Of a stretch of 64,000 nt of DNA, positions 48,000 to 58,822 are shown piece after piece. Under the pieces are notes generated by a model. The model saw only the letters and a program-made list of their open reading frames with translations. It did no database searches and was not told where the DNA came from. The first letter of the stretch is position 1. Each line of letters starts with the position of its first letter. Made by a program: the position numbers and the translations under genes. The DNA comes from Stenopsyche tienmushanensis (Eukaryota; Arthropoda; Insecta; Trichoptera; Stenopsychidae). The DNA lies in contig WACJ01000324.1 in assembly GCA_008973525.1 (NCBI GenBank), positions 291,003 through 355,002 of the forward strand. The letters run 5' to 3'.

Positions 48000-48212
48000 G
48001 TAATTGGAACAAGTATTATTTAAATACGTTGATTTCTACATTTTTGTGAAATGTTCGGAAACTTTCAAACATAAATTTATTGGTGCAGTAAAAATATTTC
48101 GAAAAGAAATTAACCTTTGTAATAAGAAACTAGGAATTAATCTACTAACGCTTGATAAAAAATCCTTTATGTGGTGGTCAAAAATAGCTTTCAGCGTTTC
48201 TTGTATAGATGA

Positions 48213-48300
48213 CCAGGGTCGTAACAAGGGGGTGGCAGAGCAGGCGCCTGACACGGGCGCAACTGGGCATGGGGCGCAAAACGTAGAATACCGACCCAGT
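48213..48300 (+). repeat. hAT-type MITE fragment
   Basis: CAGGGTCGTAACAAGGGGG, GGCAGAGCAGGCGCC and GGGGCGCAAAACG form the GC-rich left end of a CAGTGGCGTAAC-type hAT MITE. No right end or target duplication was identified. Confidence 0.5.
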
Positions 48301-48589
48301 AGAGAATTGCACATAGTATTTTTTTTAATCTTACTTAATCATTCTACGTTATACGAATCAACACTGATTAACCATTTTTATAATATATACTAAGTTGTTT
48401 AATCCTTCTTTTCTTCGTTATCGCTTAAACATTGGGCAAACCCAGCCGGCATAAGCCCGCAATAAATAAAGACAATATGTCTACCGATTGTAAAAGTTAA
48501 ACAACCGATCCGATTAGTTTTCTTCGCTTTGTAATAAGAGTTCATAATCGTTATGAAGACATGTTCGGGTATAACGTCCAATCGCGTAA
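48301..48589. other. AT-rich spacer, no gene seen
   Basis: No recognised repeat or coding signal. Confidence 0.45.
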
Positions 48590-48705
48590 TATCAGCGGTT
48601 TGAAAAGCGGACCGGATGGACACCCAGACCTTGTGGCCACTTCATCCTCATTTAGGGAATTTGCAGCATTTTTGGGGATAAATGCGTATCCGGGGCCTTC
48701 TTTGA
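48590..48705 (+). repeat. dispersed repeat R3
   Basis: CAGCGGTTTGAAAAGCGGAC (a hAT-like terminus) begins a segment of about 110 bp that matches 10690-10800 in inverse orientation, ending with GGGGATAAATGCGTATCCGG. Confidence 0.65.
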
Positions 48706-48886
48706 TTTATACGATCACGAAAGTCCCCTCAGAAACTAACTTACATGATTCGCACTAAATGGTTGAATCCAAAAATGGTTGTCGTTTTATTTCACTTAAG
48801 CTGCTGCACTTTCAAGTCGTGTTTTGATGACTATACTCACCAAGAATAATTTGTGGTTTTTAAAAAAATTAACAACTTAATTTACA

Positions 48887-49250
48887 GTGGATCGATTTTC
48901 GCCGAATGAAGAATTTATTCGAAATATAATGCTTTATCATTTAAAAAAAAAAGAGATTTTAAATCGCGCCACTAAAAATATTTGCGATATAATGGGCGAT
49001 ATTTTAAGTGTTTTTCATTATTCTCCAGATATTTTTCCGTTGGATTCCCATCTTTTTAGATCTATGCAGAAATTTTTGGATGGAAAAAAAAATACAAAAT
49101 AAACGATGAGATCAAAAATGGACTCATAGAATATTTTCCCAACAAAGCCCGTGATGTTTTATGACAGAGGCATTAAAACATTACCAGATAATAGAGAGAG
49201 GTTATATCTAACAATGAAAATTACATTTTGTAATAATATGTTAAAAGTTA
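48887..49250 (+). pseudogene. mariner relic 4, internally deleted
   Basis: A 71-codon frame (48887-49102) joins the extreme N-terminus of a mariner transposase (MDRFSPNEEFIRNIMLYHLK, then TKNICDIMGD) directly to its C-terminal end. The latter reads FHYSPDIFPLDSHLFRSMQK, the YSPDLAPSD region with the third catalytic residue, then FLDGKK. The whole middle, including the first two catalytic residues, is missing. After the stop the C-terminal tail continues in a shifted frame (IEYFPNKARD, RGIKTLPDN). The join resembles the internally deleted copies common among mariners. No terminal repeats were identified. Confidence 0.8.
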
Positions 49251-52200
49251 GAAAAATATGAGCATTAAACTCTTTCATTTAAAAAAAATCGCAAAATCTT
49301 CACGGGTCATCTTATGTTAAAATTTAATAGGTCGTTTAGAGTTAATGCATTTTTGATATTGAAATTGCCAGGTGCTATTTATGCGATGAAAATATCATAT
49401 TTATTAGGGATTAAATACAAGTATCGGATCTTATTCAGCTGCAAAAGTCACGTATTACATTAGCCGTAAGTTTAATTGCGGAAGGCAACACATGACGATG
49501 GAAATCAACGATTCCTACTGATGATAGTCCCGTTACAGGATTTCCACACATTCAAGGCCAATTTATTATTCAACGACTTGATATATACGAAAAATGTTGT
49601 GAATTGACATATAGGAAATAATTATGCGCTTATTAATTTATGTCCAAAAGTAAATATTAGTGATTCTCTGCGGGACATCGAGAGACGTCTTACGTCCGAT
49701 GATCAGGAATCCCGTCGTGATGATGCCTAATTGAAAATGTCTCTCTACATCAATATGAAATGTCTCAGCTCATTTTTTATGCTATGCTAATAGAAAACGT
49801 GACGAAATAAATCCGATCTTTATGAATCACAGTGAAAAAGTATCTGTTTCCGGATGTTGATTTATTATCTCTATATCGAGTTCCGTTACGTCATTGTTTG
49901 ATCCCTAAAAATTGGATGACCCAAAGAATTGATAGAAACGAATAAATCAATCTCTGATGGTCAGAGGTTTCCAACATGTCTCTGGATCACTATAGAGAAG
50001 ACTGGGATATGTTTAAATTTATAATAAACATTTTATGCATAACAAAACTGTGTGTGTCAAAATCAATTTTACGGTTATATAAATTTAGCTTATTATCAGT
50101 AGAAATATTTTTTTGGAAGCATATCTTTATATAAGGGGTCGAAAAATAATATATAAGGAATGAAAAGTATTTGTTTTAAATAACAAATAATCCAAAGTAT
50201 GAAAATAATATTGTATAGGATTCATTGCCAATAAAAACTCAGTTTAACTCAGTACATCAACTCGGTACATTAGAATGAAGATGTATCTACAAATAGATTT
50301 AAAGATTAGTTCTTGTCGTTTGTAAATCTGTGATTACAACTATGTGTTCATTTTAGCGCCATTAACGTTAAGAACTTATTGTACGAAACATAATATCTGA
50401 GGAAATTTTGAATTTTACGGTCTTGTTGTAATATTCAATATTTGTAGCCATACAGCTTATGTGCCCACGATATAAGTGTCTCGTTAAGTATTTTTTGCAA
50501 TAGGATATTGCGTATTATTTTTCATGTGCTATTCTTAAAACAAGTGGAGAGTAAATTTTAGTGGTCGCTGCGCAAATAAGAGAATCGGTAATATTTGGTC
50601 TAGCAAATCCTGTGTATTTATAAAATAGTGCAACTTTTGAGATAATGGCGTTGTTATGGGCACATATTTGCAGAATTCATAATATATCATAAGAACACGG
50701 AAATGCACAGGTGGTCCAATTTGGCAGACGATCCAATACACCCCCAGTCCTCCTCCAAAATTTATAAAATTTGGGACGTATATTATGACAATGGAGATTG
50801 AAATCTGATCTTCGATCAGAGCGAGGGCCCCTTTAATGAAGGAACGCATCCAAGAAACAGAGACGAGAGGTGATTACAAACAGAATAAAGAGGATTGTCA
50901 AGAATTAATGTTGGTCACAGGTAAATTTCCAGAGTGAATAGCCTCGGAAACCTGATATCCCAAAATTCCTCGTTTAATACCTCCAAGAAGACTTCGTCTT
51001 AAAACGTGGACGTGAGCTCGCTTAATAAAGTCCGCAGTTAAAACATTTAAGGGAAAACAAAGCGACTGAGAAAAATGCCATCATCCGAGCATGTGGGAAT
51101 ACAGCGAGATCCAAAGATTAACATCCTCCGGGACATTTATAGGGCATAAATTCGTGTCCTGATTACGATCGATAAAATTTTACTACGACACTTGATTCGA
51201 CTTTATCAATGGCGCTTAATTAAATTAAAATATGTAAATAGACGAATAGTCGACGGATGCAAAAATTCGAAGACGAAAAGAGAAAAAAGTCGCACTGGAA
51301 CTCGAAAGACCAGTTGTAAATGATCGTAATGCGGAGATGTGAGATAAGATAACAATTTTATGGGAATTTGTGTATTGATCGCGAATAGTAGTAAATAAGG
51401 CGATGTGGTTAAAGTAAGTTTATTACCATCGTATAAGTTTGCGATTCTTTAAGCTGAAAGGGTTAAGTGATAAAAATTAAAAAGGGTTGACACAATCGTA
51501 TATCGTCTGAAAGAATCGTGATTTACACGACACCATTAAACATCGCGAAGCGGGCATAAATTTCGCGCCGCATATAGTTGTTTGATTTTTATTTCGTAAT
51601 AGTTTGATCAAATTTTCTCGAGATGGACGTGTGTCGTGTTAATGGTAACAATGCGTGATGATATCGTTTTAAATTGATATCCAATTTACTACTTGTAGTA
51701 CTTCTATTATGTATACGTACAAGGTCGTCATTGCCCCGAAGAGGGATGTTATAAAATATACGATTTTAAGCGTGCACGACCTCTGGTAATGCCAATCACG
51801 ACAAAACCCTTCAACGACTGAATAGAAATTCAAGCTTTAAAAAAATGAGAGACAGAAAAGGCAAACAATGGTAATTGTTATTTTCTGAAAACTACCCTTC
51901 AAATACAATGCGTTTAAATAAGCTCAAATGAGTAACGAGTATACAAATAAATGATGGAAATCACACCGTCACCCCTTCATATGATTTTTTGCCCTAAAAA
52001 AATACCGCGGCCATAAATCAAAGTTTCAGAAAAAAATATTGTATGGCCACTTAACTATTAATCTGACTTATTGATTCTAGTATGTTTATTAGTATATTTT
52101 GAAGCGGAATAGAATGCATTGAAAGACTCACTACTTCACTACAGTCAACCTTCCTCTAATTCTCTCCTCTCTTAATTCTTTCCAGCGACTACGTATTGAG

Positions 52201-52379
52201 ATTGAGCCCTGCCCTGCTTCTAATTATACGTACTTATTTCAAATTATCATGGAGTACATAAGTAGTGACGGGAGTTTATTAAATAAAAATAAAACCAATA
52301 TTTGGCTTATCGACTAATCAATATCAAATCTGCATCACTCAAAGATACCTTCTATTGATGAAGTATTACGTTTATTTTT
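49251..52379. other. no gene recognised; unique island at 50.9-51.8 kb
   Basis: AT-rich to 50.5 kb, then CpG-richer with many short conserved-looking blocks but no coding signal. A good acceptor (CTCTCCTCTC...TTTCCAG, AG at 52191-52192) precedes 40 or so open codons to a TAA, with AATAAA inside. I recognise no protein and think it chance. TTAAGTGATAAAA after AAAGGG at 51462 is another piggyBac-end-like string. Confidence 0.4.
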
Positions 52380-53600
52380 TAACACTACAGCTGTAAACAC
52401 CGGCTTAAGAAATGGAGCTTGTGTTCTTCTGGAGCAGAAAATGGAAAAAGATATGCTTTGCTTAGCCTATCGCAATTTTATATTGTTAATTATATTAGAA
52501 GCTGTAATGAGTCAATCTCTCGGTTCATCTAGTGCTCCTGATATCCAATTGTTTAAAAGACAAAATTAATCAAAGTGATTATAAAACGGTAATTTATGAT
52601 ACCACGTCCTTAAAAATCATAGAAAATGTTACTGCAGACAGGCTATCTTTTCCTCAAAAACAACTTCAAGTGTATCAACCTCGAGATGACTATAAAGAGT
52701 TACTGAATCATTCCAACTTTTATTTGGGAGGAATTCCTGAAAAAGGAGTTTCATTCAAGAATCCTGCTGCTATTCACCGTGCTAAACAGATGACTAAAGC
52801 TATTTGTTACTTGATTTTTTTAAAAATTTAAACATCAGTTTAAACTCAAAATAAAAAAAGGATATGAAAGCAGTGAAAGATATTTGTCTTTTCCCTGTCG
52901 TAATATATATAAAATACTGGTTTCAAGCCTTTGTCGAATATTCAGCACCAAGAAATGACTTACAATTATTAAAAGACCTGATATCCTTTGAAAATATAAA
53001 CCAAAAAATGGCCAAAGTTGCAACGAAAAAAATACTGGGCCATTTATGGTGTTTATCGGAAGAGTTGGTATCTTTTGCATTTTTTAACGATGAACTTTCA
53101 GTTAAAGATAAACAAAATATGTTAGATGCACTAAGAATCGAAAGTGTAGAAGATTGCCCGAAAAGAAAAATCATTAATATCGAAAACATCACCGAAAAAC
53201 GCATAGAAGACTTTGTGACTAGCAACTCTACGATTTTTCTAGATACTAGGTATCTCATTACAGTTTTTGAATAAAGATGTTGAAACTTGGAAGGATGACT
53301 CTGATTTTAAGGCTGCAAAGAAAATGGTCCATTCTATGTGGGTAGTGAATGAGCGTGGTGTTGCCTTGATTAAGGAATATGATGAATTGATGAAAATCGA
53401 CGAAGAATAAAAGCAATATTTGGTTTTGTTAGTAAAAGCTTACAGAAAGAAATATCCTGATACAAAAAAATCAACGATTGTATTCTGAATATTTAATATT
53501 TTAGTATTAAAAGGGTATCCTTATTTGTTATCTAAATATTAATTTTGCACGTAAATGTTTTATATTAATAAATGCAAGTTAGTGATTAAAACAGTGTTTT
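52380..53600 (+). pseudogene. family U mobile-gene relic, copy B (longer)
   Basis: The decayed gene reads across three frames. In order: NGACVLLEQKMEKDMLCLAY with EAVMSQSLGSSSAPDIQLF (52398-52560); a 99-codon frame at 52532-52831 ending LGGIPEKGVSFKNPAAIHRA; a 136-codon frame at 52864-53274 with YSAPRNDLQLLKDL, GHLWCLSEELVSFAFF and ENITEKRIEDFV; then a C-terminal part to about 53487 (VVNERGVALIKEYDELM, KAYRKKYPDTKKST). At least two frameshifts and one stop. I recall many unnamed, multicopy invertebrate proteins with the same block order (RNGACVLLE, IPxxGxxFxxPGAxHRARWM, HLWYLSEELVALAFF). I know no domain or transposon class for them. Copy A is at 7510-8084. Confidence 0.75.
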
Positions 53601-53886
53601 AATTATTTTTAAATGAAAATTCTAATCTTGGTAGCGCTAAATATTATTTTAAAAAACTGAAAAAAATACTACAATAGTTTTTTAGGGTGAAAGTGTGATC
53701 ATTGATCACATTTCTCATTTTTATAGTAAAAAAACAAAGCTAAAATAATTTTTTCTCAATCTTTAAGACTCCATAAGAGAGAGAGAGAGAGAGAGAAAGA
53801 AATGAACATTATAATTTAGTATGTGGTTATAGGTATTTGTGAAAGATTAAGTAAAGGAAAAAATAATATGTGATTTTCGTTATATT
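53601..53886. repeat. spacer with (GA)n microsatellite
   Basis: GA repeats at about 53777-53796. The rest is AT-rich, with no gene. Confidence 0.7.
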
Positions 53887-53987
53887 GGGTTCAAATCTAA
53901 AAGAGGTGACATTTTAAAACATATGAAAAATCATGTCAAAATGGTTGGTAATGGTCCCATAAAGGGGTAAAAGCCATCTTAAAAAAA
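53887..53987 (+). mobile_element. SINE-1, partial copy
   Basis: A B-box-like GGGTTCAAATCT (53887-53898), then ATGTCAAAATGGTTGGTAAT, CCATAAA, TAAAAGCCA and a short A tail, in the same order as in 39555-39692. The A-box half of the head is missing. Confidence 0.75.
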
Positions 53988-54589
53988 GTACATGAAATAT
54001 TTATGCCTCCTATACGATTGTTCGTCATTTATACTTTAACTAAGTTGCAGAAAAATCATTTTAAAGATAAAAAATGTGTTTTTTTTACACTACTAATAGT
54101 AAACAATCAAATCAGATCAATTATGAAAATGATATTCAAAATATCATCGAAGAGATCGATTTTTTTAACATTTTTGAAAGCATTAAAGGTGTTGATGTAG
54201 ATGATGGTAAAACTTTGTTTAAATCTCATAACGAATCCTTAACGAATGAAAAATTGCTAAAATCGGATGGCTATCACGTCATATCTCAACAAAATTACAA
54301 CTTGAAAGCTATTGCTGCATAAAAGTTAACTGTCAAAACCATTGAAAGACCCTTTTCTTTTCAAAATCATTGTATGGAGTTGTTATAAGAAAACTACGAA
54401 GATTATAAGCATTGATTTCCCAAACGTATCATCTTTGATTAACTGGGGGATACATGTACTTCCACACGTCTTTTATTATTTAAAATAATGGTCAAAAATG
54501 TGATCGAATTTCATATTAGCACGCAATTTTTTAATTTAGAAAGCTTGTTAGCAAGATTATAAATAAAAAATTGGCATGATGTTGTTTAT
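53988..54589. other. AT-rich, unrecognised open frames
   Basis: Overlapping plus-strand frames at 54003-54200 (65 codons) and 54074-54322 (82 codons; acidic, NDIQNIIEEIDFFNIFESIK) could be a decayed piece of a mobile gene, but I cannot assign it. Confidence 0.3.
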
Positions 54590-54640
54590 ACACAATCTGG
54601 ATTTGAATTTAATCCTTTACAATAGGAGTTCAAGAAAGAC
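54590..54640 (-). repeat. SINE-2 fragment, head region
   Basis: CACAATCTGGATTTGAATTT...GGAGTTCAAGAAA aligns with 40245-40295 of SINE-2 in the same orientation. Confidence 0.6.
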
Positions 54641-54867
54641 CATTGAATGGCGATTTTAATATAGAAAATAATGATAAATCATGAGTTTTGAAGAGCTGAT
54701 AGTTATATGAGGGTTGGCAGACAAACGTATGGTAAAGCACTAACAAGAAAAACAAACAAGCGGTCTCTCTCCCTGATTTGTTATTATTGCTATGGAAATT
54801 TGTGTGTAATTACTTTTGTAGGCTGTCACGGGAGGCGACGTTGAAGGCTTTGGGAAAACAGACTTAC

Positions 54868-54892
54868 CCGAAGAGGGCAACAGCACGTAGCT
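54868..54892 (-). other. candidate 25-nt microexon (unproven)
   Basis: On the minus strand, AATGCAATTTTGCAG is followed by a 25-nt GC-richer segment ending CTTCGG and then GTAAGTCTG, a strong donor (GT at 54867-54866). One open reading is SYVLLPSSG. The acceptor tract is only moderately pyrimidine-rich. Chance pairing is quite possible. Confidence 0.15.
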
Positions 54893-55797
54893 CTGCAAAA
54901 TTGCATTATAAAATGGAGTAATGAACGGCGTACTCGGAATAAATATCTTTAATGCAAATTAAACAGGTTCCTGCATAAACTAAAATTCGACGAAAAAAAT
55001 AATACAAACATACGCGTCGAATGTTACAATTTTTCATCGAGCGTACTATAAATTATATTAATTTAAAGCAGCTGTTAAGCGATCTAAAGCAATTAAATTT
55101 TATGGATCTGTCAAAACTGTTGTTTAAATACAAATTAATAATATTGAAATATATTTAAGGAAGCATATGTAATTTTATTGGGCGACACGACTCGTAAATT
55201 TGTCCCGTTGTAAAGTACGTGGGACGAGAAGTACATGTTTATGCCGAACATAAAATTATTATAAGTAAATATCATTTAAACGGAGGCAAAGAGGTCTTCA
55301 ATGAAAACGTTAAGATCCAGCAATGCCGGGAGATAACGAATGCAATTGCGATGTTCCGCGAAAATAATAGTGCAATAAAAGATTACGACGTGATTGGCAA
55401 GCAAACCGCTAAACGAATATGTCTCGGTGCAACGTTAGAATTTGTCCATACAAAATGACTTTTATTAATATCGAGTGTGAGAAGATTCGTACTGGTGGGC
55501 CGATTGTCGACGTACGTAGGACGTAAAAAGGTAGGAAGAGGGTATGTTGTGTAATAAAAAGGAACAAATGTTATTATGATAAATATTAAGCTGCATGAAG
55601 ACAGATAAAAACAGATTTTCAATTGAAGGTATCGATGGACAGTATTAAATTACGTGGTGGATCCGCCCTCGGTGTAAAATTTTTGTGTACATTGAAAATT
55701 CTTAGAGCAACCAGAGATTGTTAATTTTACAGGGATGATGCAGTTAATGAATGCGGTCGAAGATGCATATTGCTTTTAAAAATGAATGATCATTTAC

Positions 55798-55840
55798 CTT
55801 CGGGCGATAATCTTCACGCGGATACCATAAGTTATGCAAA
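55798..55840 (-). other. candidate 43-nt microexon (unproven)
   Basis: On the minus strand, AATATATGTCAG precedes a 43-nt segment ending CCCGAAG and then GTAAATGATC. One frame is open through the segment and reads LHNLWYPREDYRPK, a protein-like composition. The acceptor is weak and the donor moderate. I do not recognise the peptide. Confidence 0.15.
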
Positions 55841-56206
55841 CTGACATATATTTAAACATATAATGACGATCTTCCAAAACATTCTTCTTCTTTGTAAGGA
55901 ATGGGAAGAAACGATTTCCATAGAAGATTTTCATGCTATGATAAGATCATCTATCAAGGGTCTGAATTTTAGCTATATGATGGTATTTGTGATATAACTT
56001 AAGTTGATTACAGATTTTTGAAATGGTCGAACTGAGAGAGCCAACCTGAAATAGGAAAGCACTGTTTCGAATTCGCTTGTGTAAGTTGCACGTGGACGGG
56101 GAAACACCCTCAGTTGGTGTAGGAGCGAATCCAAGATGCACTTAAGCGTCACGTATGTCTTCACTCTAGCCTAGCAACGCCCTAGCGAGGAAAGGAGGGA
56201 CTGGAC

Positions 56207-57299
56207 TAGGGAATCCAATCCCGAGCCAAAATTTCGATCCCGGGATTTCGGGATTTCATTAGACAATCCCGGGACCAGTCCCGGGATCCCGAGATTGGGA
56301 TTTTCAATATTGATAAATTTGATCAAAAATTACTAATAACTCCATTTGTTCATATAAAAAATCACTTGAAGGCCAAAGATTATTATTTATAGAAAAATAA
56401 AATACAATTCAAAATAGATAAATAAAACACTAAAAATTCAAATATTTTTTGAAATATGCCGGAGTAACATAAATTAAACTTAGTGTTTCGCATTAGTCTG
56501 ATGTTGAGAAGTCAGACACTTGCTGCTGAAAATGCACGCTCTCTAGTCAATTAAGCATTGAGGTACCTCACCGAAATACCTATAGATGTATATTTACGCG
56601 ATGATTAAGCTCTCCGTCCAAAAAGATTCCGAAATCAAAAGGAATAATTTTGTAATGGTTTTTCTAAATCCTTGAGAATCCGCATTTGATTCCAACTAGG
56701 GGTCCCAATCGAATATTCGATATTCATATATATTTGCCCGTTTTCCAATATTCGTATATTCGAATATTTATAAAATTAATCGAATATTATTCGTTAAGTA
56801 ATTTAGAAAGTTGAAACAAGATGGAACTCCATAAGTATGATGGCAAAAATATTAAAGAATTAAAGAAGATTAAAAAATCATTAAAGGACATTAAAAGATA
56901 AGGACAACGGAAATTATTACTGGTGAAGAAATATATTTTTTAAGAAAATTGCTCGATGTTCTTCTGCCAGCCAATCGAAATAGCAACAAAGAAATGCAAA
57001 AAAGTGCTAAGTTGAATTGAAATTATTTTATGACTTTGTGTAAAGTTTATAAAAAAACTATTCAAAAATATACTGCCCCTAGGCGTCGCCTAAGCTCACC
57101 GATTAGTAGTTACGCCACTGTTTCCGCGCGTCCAGATTTCAGCGGGAATGTCTCGATTTAGTAGCCTTCATTGTGTTGGTGAGGTGTACGATTTCTGTTA
57201 GATAAAAATTTCAATCCCGGGATTTTCGGGATTACGTTTTCTAATCCCGGGATTCTTAAGTACCTAAAACTGTCCGGGATCCCGGGATTGGATTCCCTA
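56207..57299. mobile_element. hAT element copy 2, non-autonomous
   Basis: 1,093 bp with termini TAGGGAATCCAATCCCG and CGGGATTGGATTCCCTA. It is flanked by perfect 8 bp duplications GACTGGAC (56199-56206 and 57300-57307). The NL-1 copy at 43237 has the unduplicated target. Subterminal CCCGGGAT repeats lie at both ends. A tiny hAT transposase remnant (complement of TGCTGCTGAAAATGCACGCT, about 56521-56540) remains, so it is a deletion derivative needing an enzyme from elsewhere. It is the sister of 39451-41086 but lacks both SINEs. Confidence 0.95.
56694..56830 (+). repeat. dispersed repeat R6, copy 1
   Basis: TAGGGGTCCCAATCGAATAT and the following ATTCG-rich palindromic sequence to TAAGTAATTTAGAAAGTT match 61193-61290. 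Nested inside hAT copy 2. The start could be a hAT-type terminus. Confidence 0.7.
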
Positions 57300-57440
57300 G
57301 ACTGGACTCTTTGCACTCCAGAAAGCCTTTTCCAGTAGAATCAAAAAGGCCATCTAGAGTGGTTTTCCCCTGTCTCCTGAAGAAAACTACTCGGTCTTTA
57401 CAAACCTCCCATACTACCTATCGAGACGGTCGCGAAAATG

Positions 57441-58493
57441 TTGAATGCAAAAGGAATAATTTTGTAATGGTTTTGATCCGCATTTAATTCCAACCATTTC
57501 AAGCTTCTCAAATAATATATCCTGATTTTCATTTTTTCATAAATATTTCATTATAGTTTGTACGATATATAATAGTTCGATAAACCGAATTAAGATTTAC
57601 TAATAATTTTTCAGAAATGTATATTTTTCTAAAAGCTGTTATTTTTACATTTTGGCTGTCCAAATATAAACAACATGGTTTTAATGGGACCGCCTGGATT
57701 TTATAGATCAAGTTTATAATTTATAATAATAAATCAAGTTTAAGTTTATAATTTTTAAATAGGCAAATTAAAAGATAATTAATGGAAATTGCTTCTGAAT
57801 ATTTGATTGAACATTAAATACACACAATTACCGAGCCGAATATTAAGCATTAATGCCTTGTCAACGTGGCCGAAATTTAGTTTGCATCAAATCAATCAAA
57901 CGTTCGTGATAGTCTGTCATGTATTCTGTCGGCGCAAACATATCCATAATAAAAAAGCCGTAACAATTCGCAATTATTTCTTAAAATATTCTCGTGAAAA
58001 AAAAAGATGTACCCGTTAGCACAAACGAGGTGTTTTACGAGCGCGTGCATTAATGCTAATATGATGAAAATTGAAATAGGAGCAAAGATCCACTTCTCAC
58101 AGGCAAAAAACGCTAAGTAGATTTTAACAGCGGCCGAGGGGTCATTAATCTCAATTGGATTATTCGAAAGCTCCGAAAGTGAGGTGTGGTTTTCATTTAA
58201 AACAATTTTCGAGGATTTTATTTATTCACCGCATTTTTTGTGGCGTCTTCCGATGGTCCAAATATCGTTGCGGAGTACATCCCGCGCGTCCCGCGGGCAT
58301 TATAGTGTGGCAGAGGTGATCAATCACCGGTTGGGGCCCGCCCAGCGACCGCTGTAATCACTGCAATTAGTGCTCGCAGGCCTGGTGGTCCACTCGTCCT
58401 CTTCGGCCACCGGCCACCAGCCACCTGCCACCTTCCAGCCTTTCTAGGAGACTCGCTTCAACAGCCCTGCCTCCGTATAAATCCAATACGCAG
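57441..58493. other. AT-rich, then a GC-rich island at 58.2-58.46 kb
   Basis: 57446-57497 repeats part of 56636-56694 (AAAAGGAATAATTTTGTAAT, GATCCGCATTTAATTCCAAC). The 58.2-58.46 kb part is the most GC- and CpG-rich stretch seen. It includes GTCCCGCGGG, GGGGCCCGCCCAGCG and four tandem 7-mers of the form NGCCACC (58405-58432). It could be a promoter or regulatory element. No coding frame was recognised. Confidence 0.4.
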
Positions 58494-58822
58494 TCTATTG
58501 TTTTTGTTGGAAGATGTCAAATCGGAAGAAGCCGAAGAGATTACACGTGATGACCGCTACCATTAGCGCTGGACAAGCACTCTTGGAAAAAAGGATCGAA
58601 ACAATAATAGTAGTCAGATTTAAGAAGCATCGTTGTATTCTTTCATCTTTGGACTCGAATGAATTAGCTGCCGCTTTAAAATGCCTTTTTAGTTTTAACG
58701 ACTTAAAAAGAATTTCGTCAAACAAGTCGAGATACTCAAATCGACCAGTTTGGATGAGAGAGAACATGAACTTATTGCGAATTTGCAAGAACTGAATGCA
58801 ATATTAGATACTGATGGTTAAT
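58494..58822 (+). other. possible decayed coding relic
   Basis: Two out-of-register plus-strand pieces look protein-like: LLEDVKSEEAEEITRDDRYH near 58504-58563, ending in TAG, and VKQVEILKSTSLDEREHELI...ILDTDG ending in TAA at about 58818-58820. The second is strongly helical and acidic. A 93-codon third frame (58514-58795) overlaps both. A shifted pseudogene or terminal exon is possible. I recognise no family. Confidence 0.25.

Larger units (their letters stand above)
54641..56009. other. unique CpG-richer island with candidate microexons
   Basis: No gene was recognised. Holds the two minus-strand microexon candidates described separately (54868-54892 and 55798-55840). A 79-codon plus-strand frame at 55219-55458 has no recognised domain. 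Confidence 0.35.
56010..57440 (+). repeat. NL-1 retroelement copy, split by a hAT element
   Basis: NL-1 sequence runs from about 56010 to 56206 (CTCAGTTGGTGTAGGAGCGA at 56110) and resumes at 57308 (TCTTTGCACTCCAGAAAGCC) to about 57440, before the CTGCAGTGGACTG end. The 1,093 bp hAT element lies between. Both NL-1 ends are lost. Confidence 0.85.

Noticed and set aside
52185..52315. Terminal exon after a strong pyrimidine-tract acceptor
   Set aside because: The 40 or so open codons resemble nothing, the AATAAA precedes the stop, and it sits just before a transposon relic.
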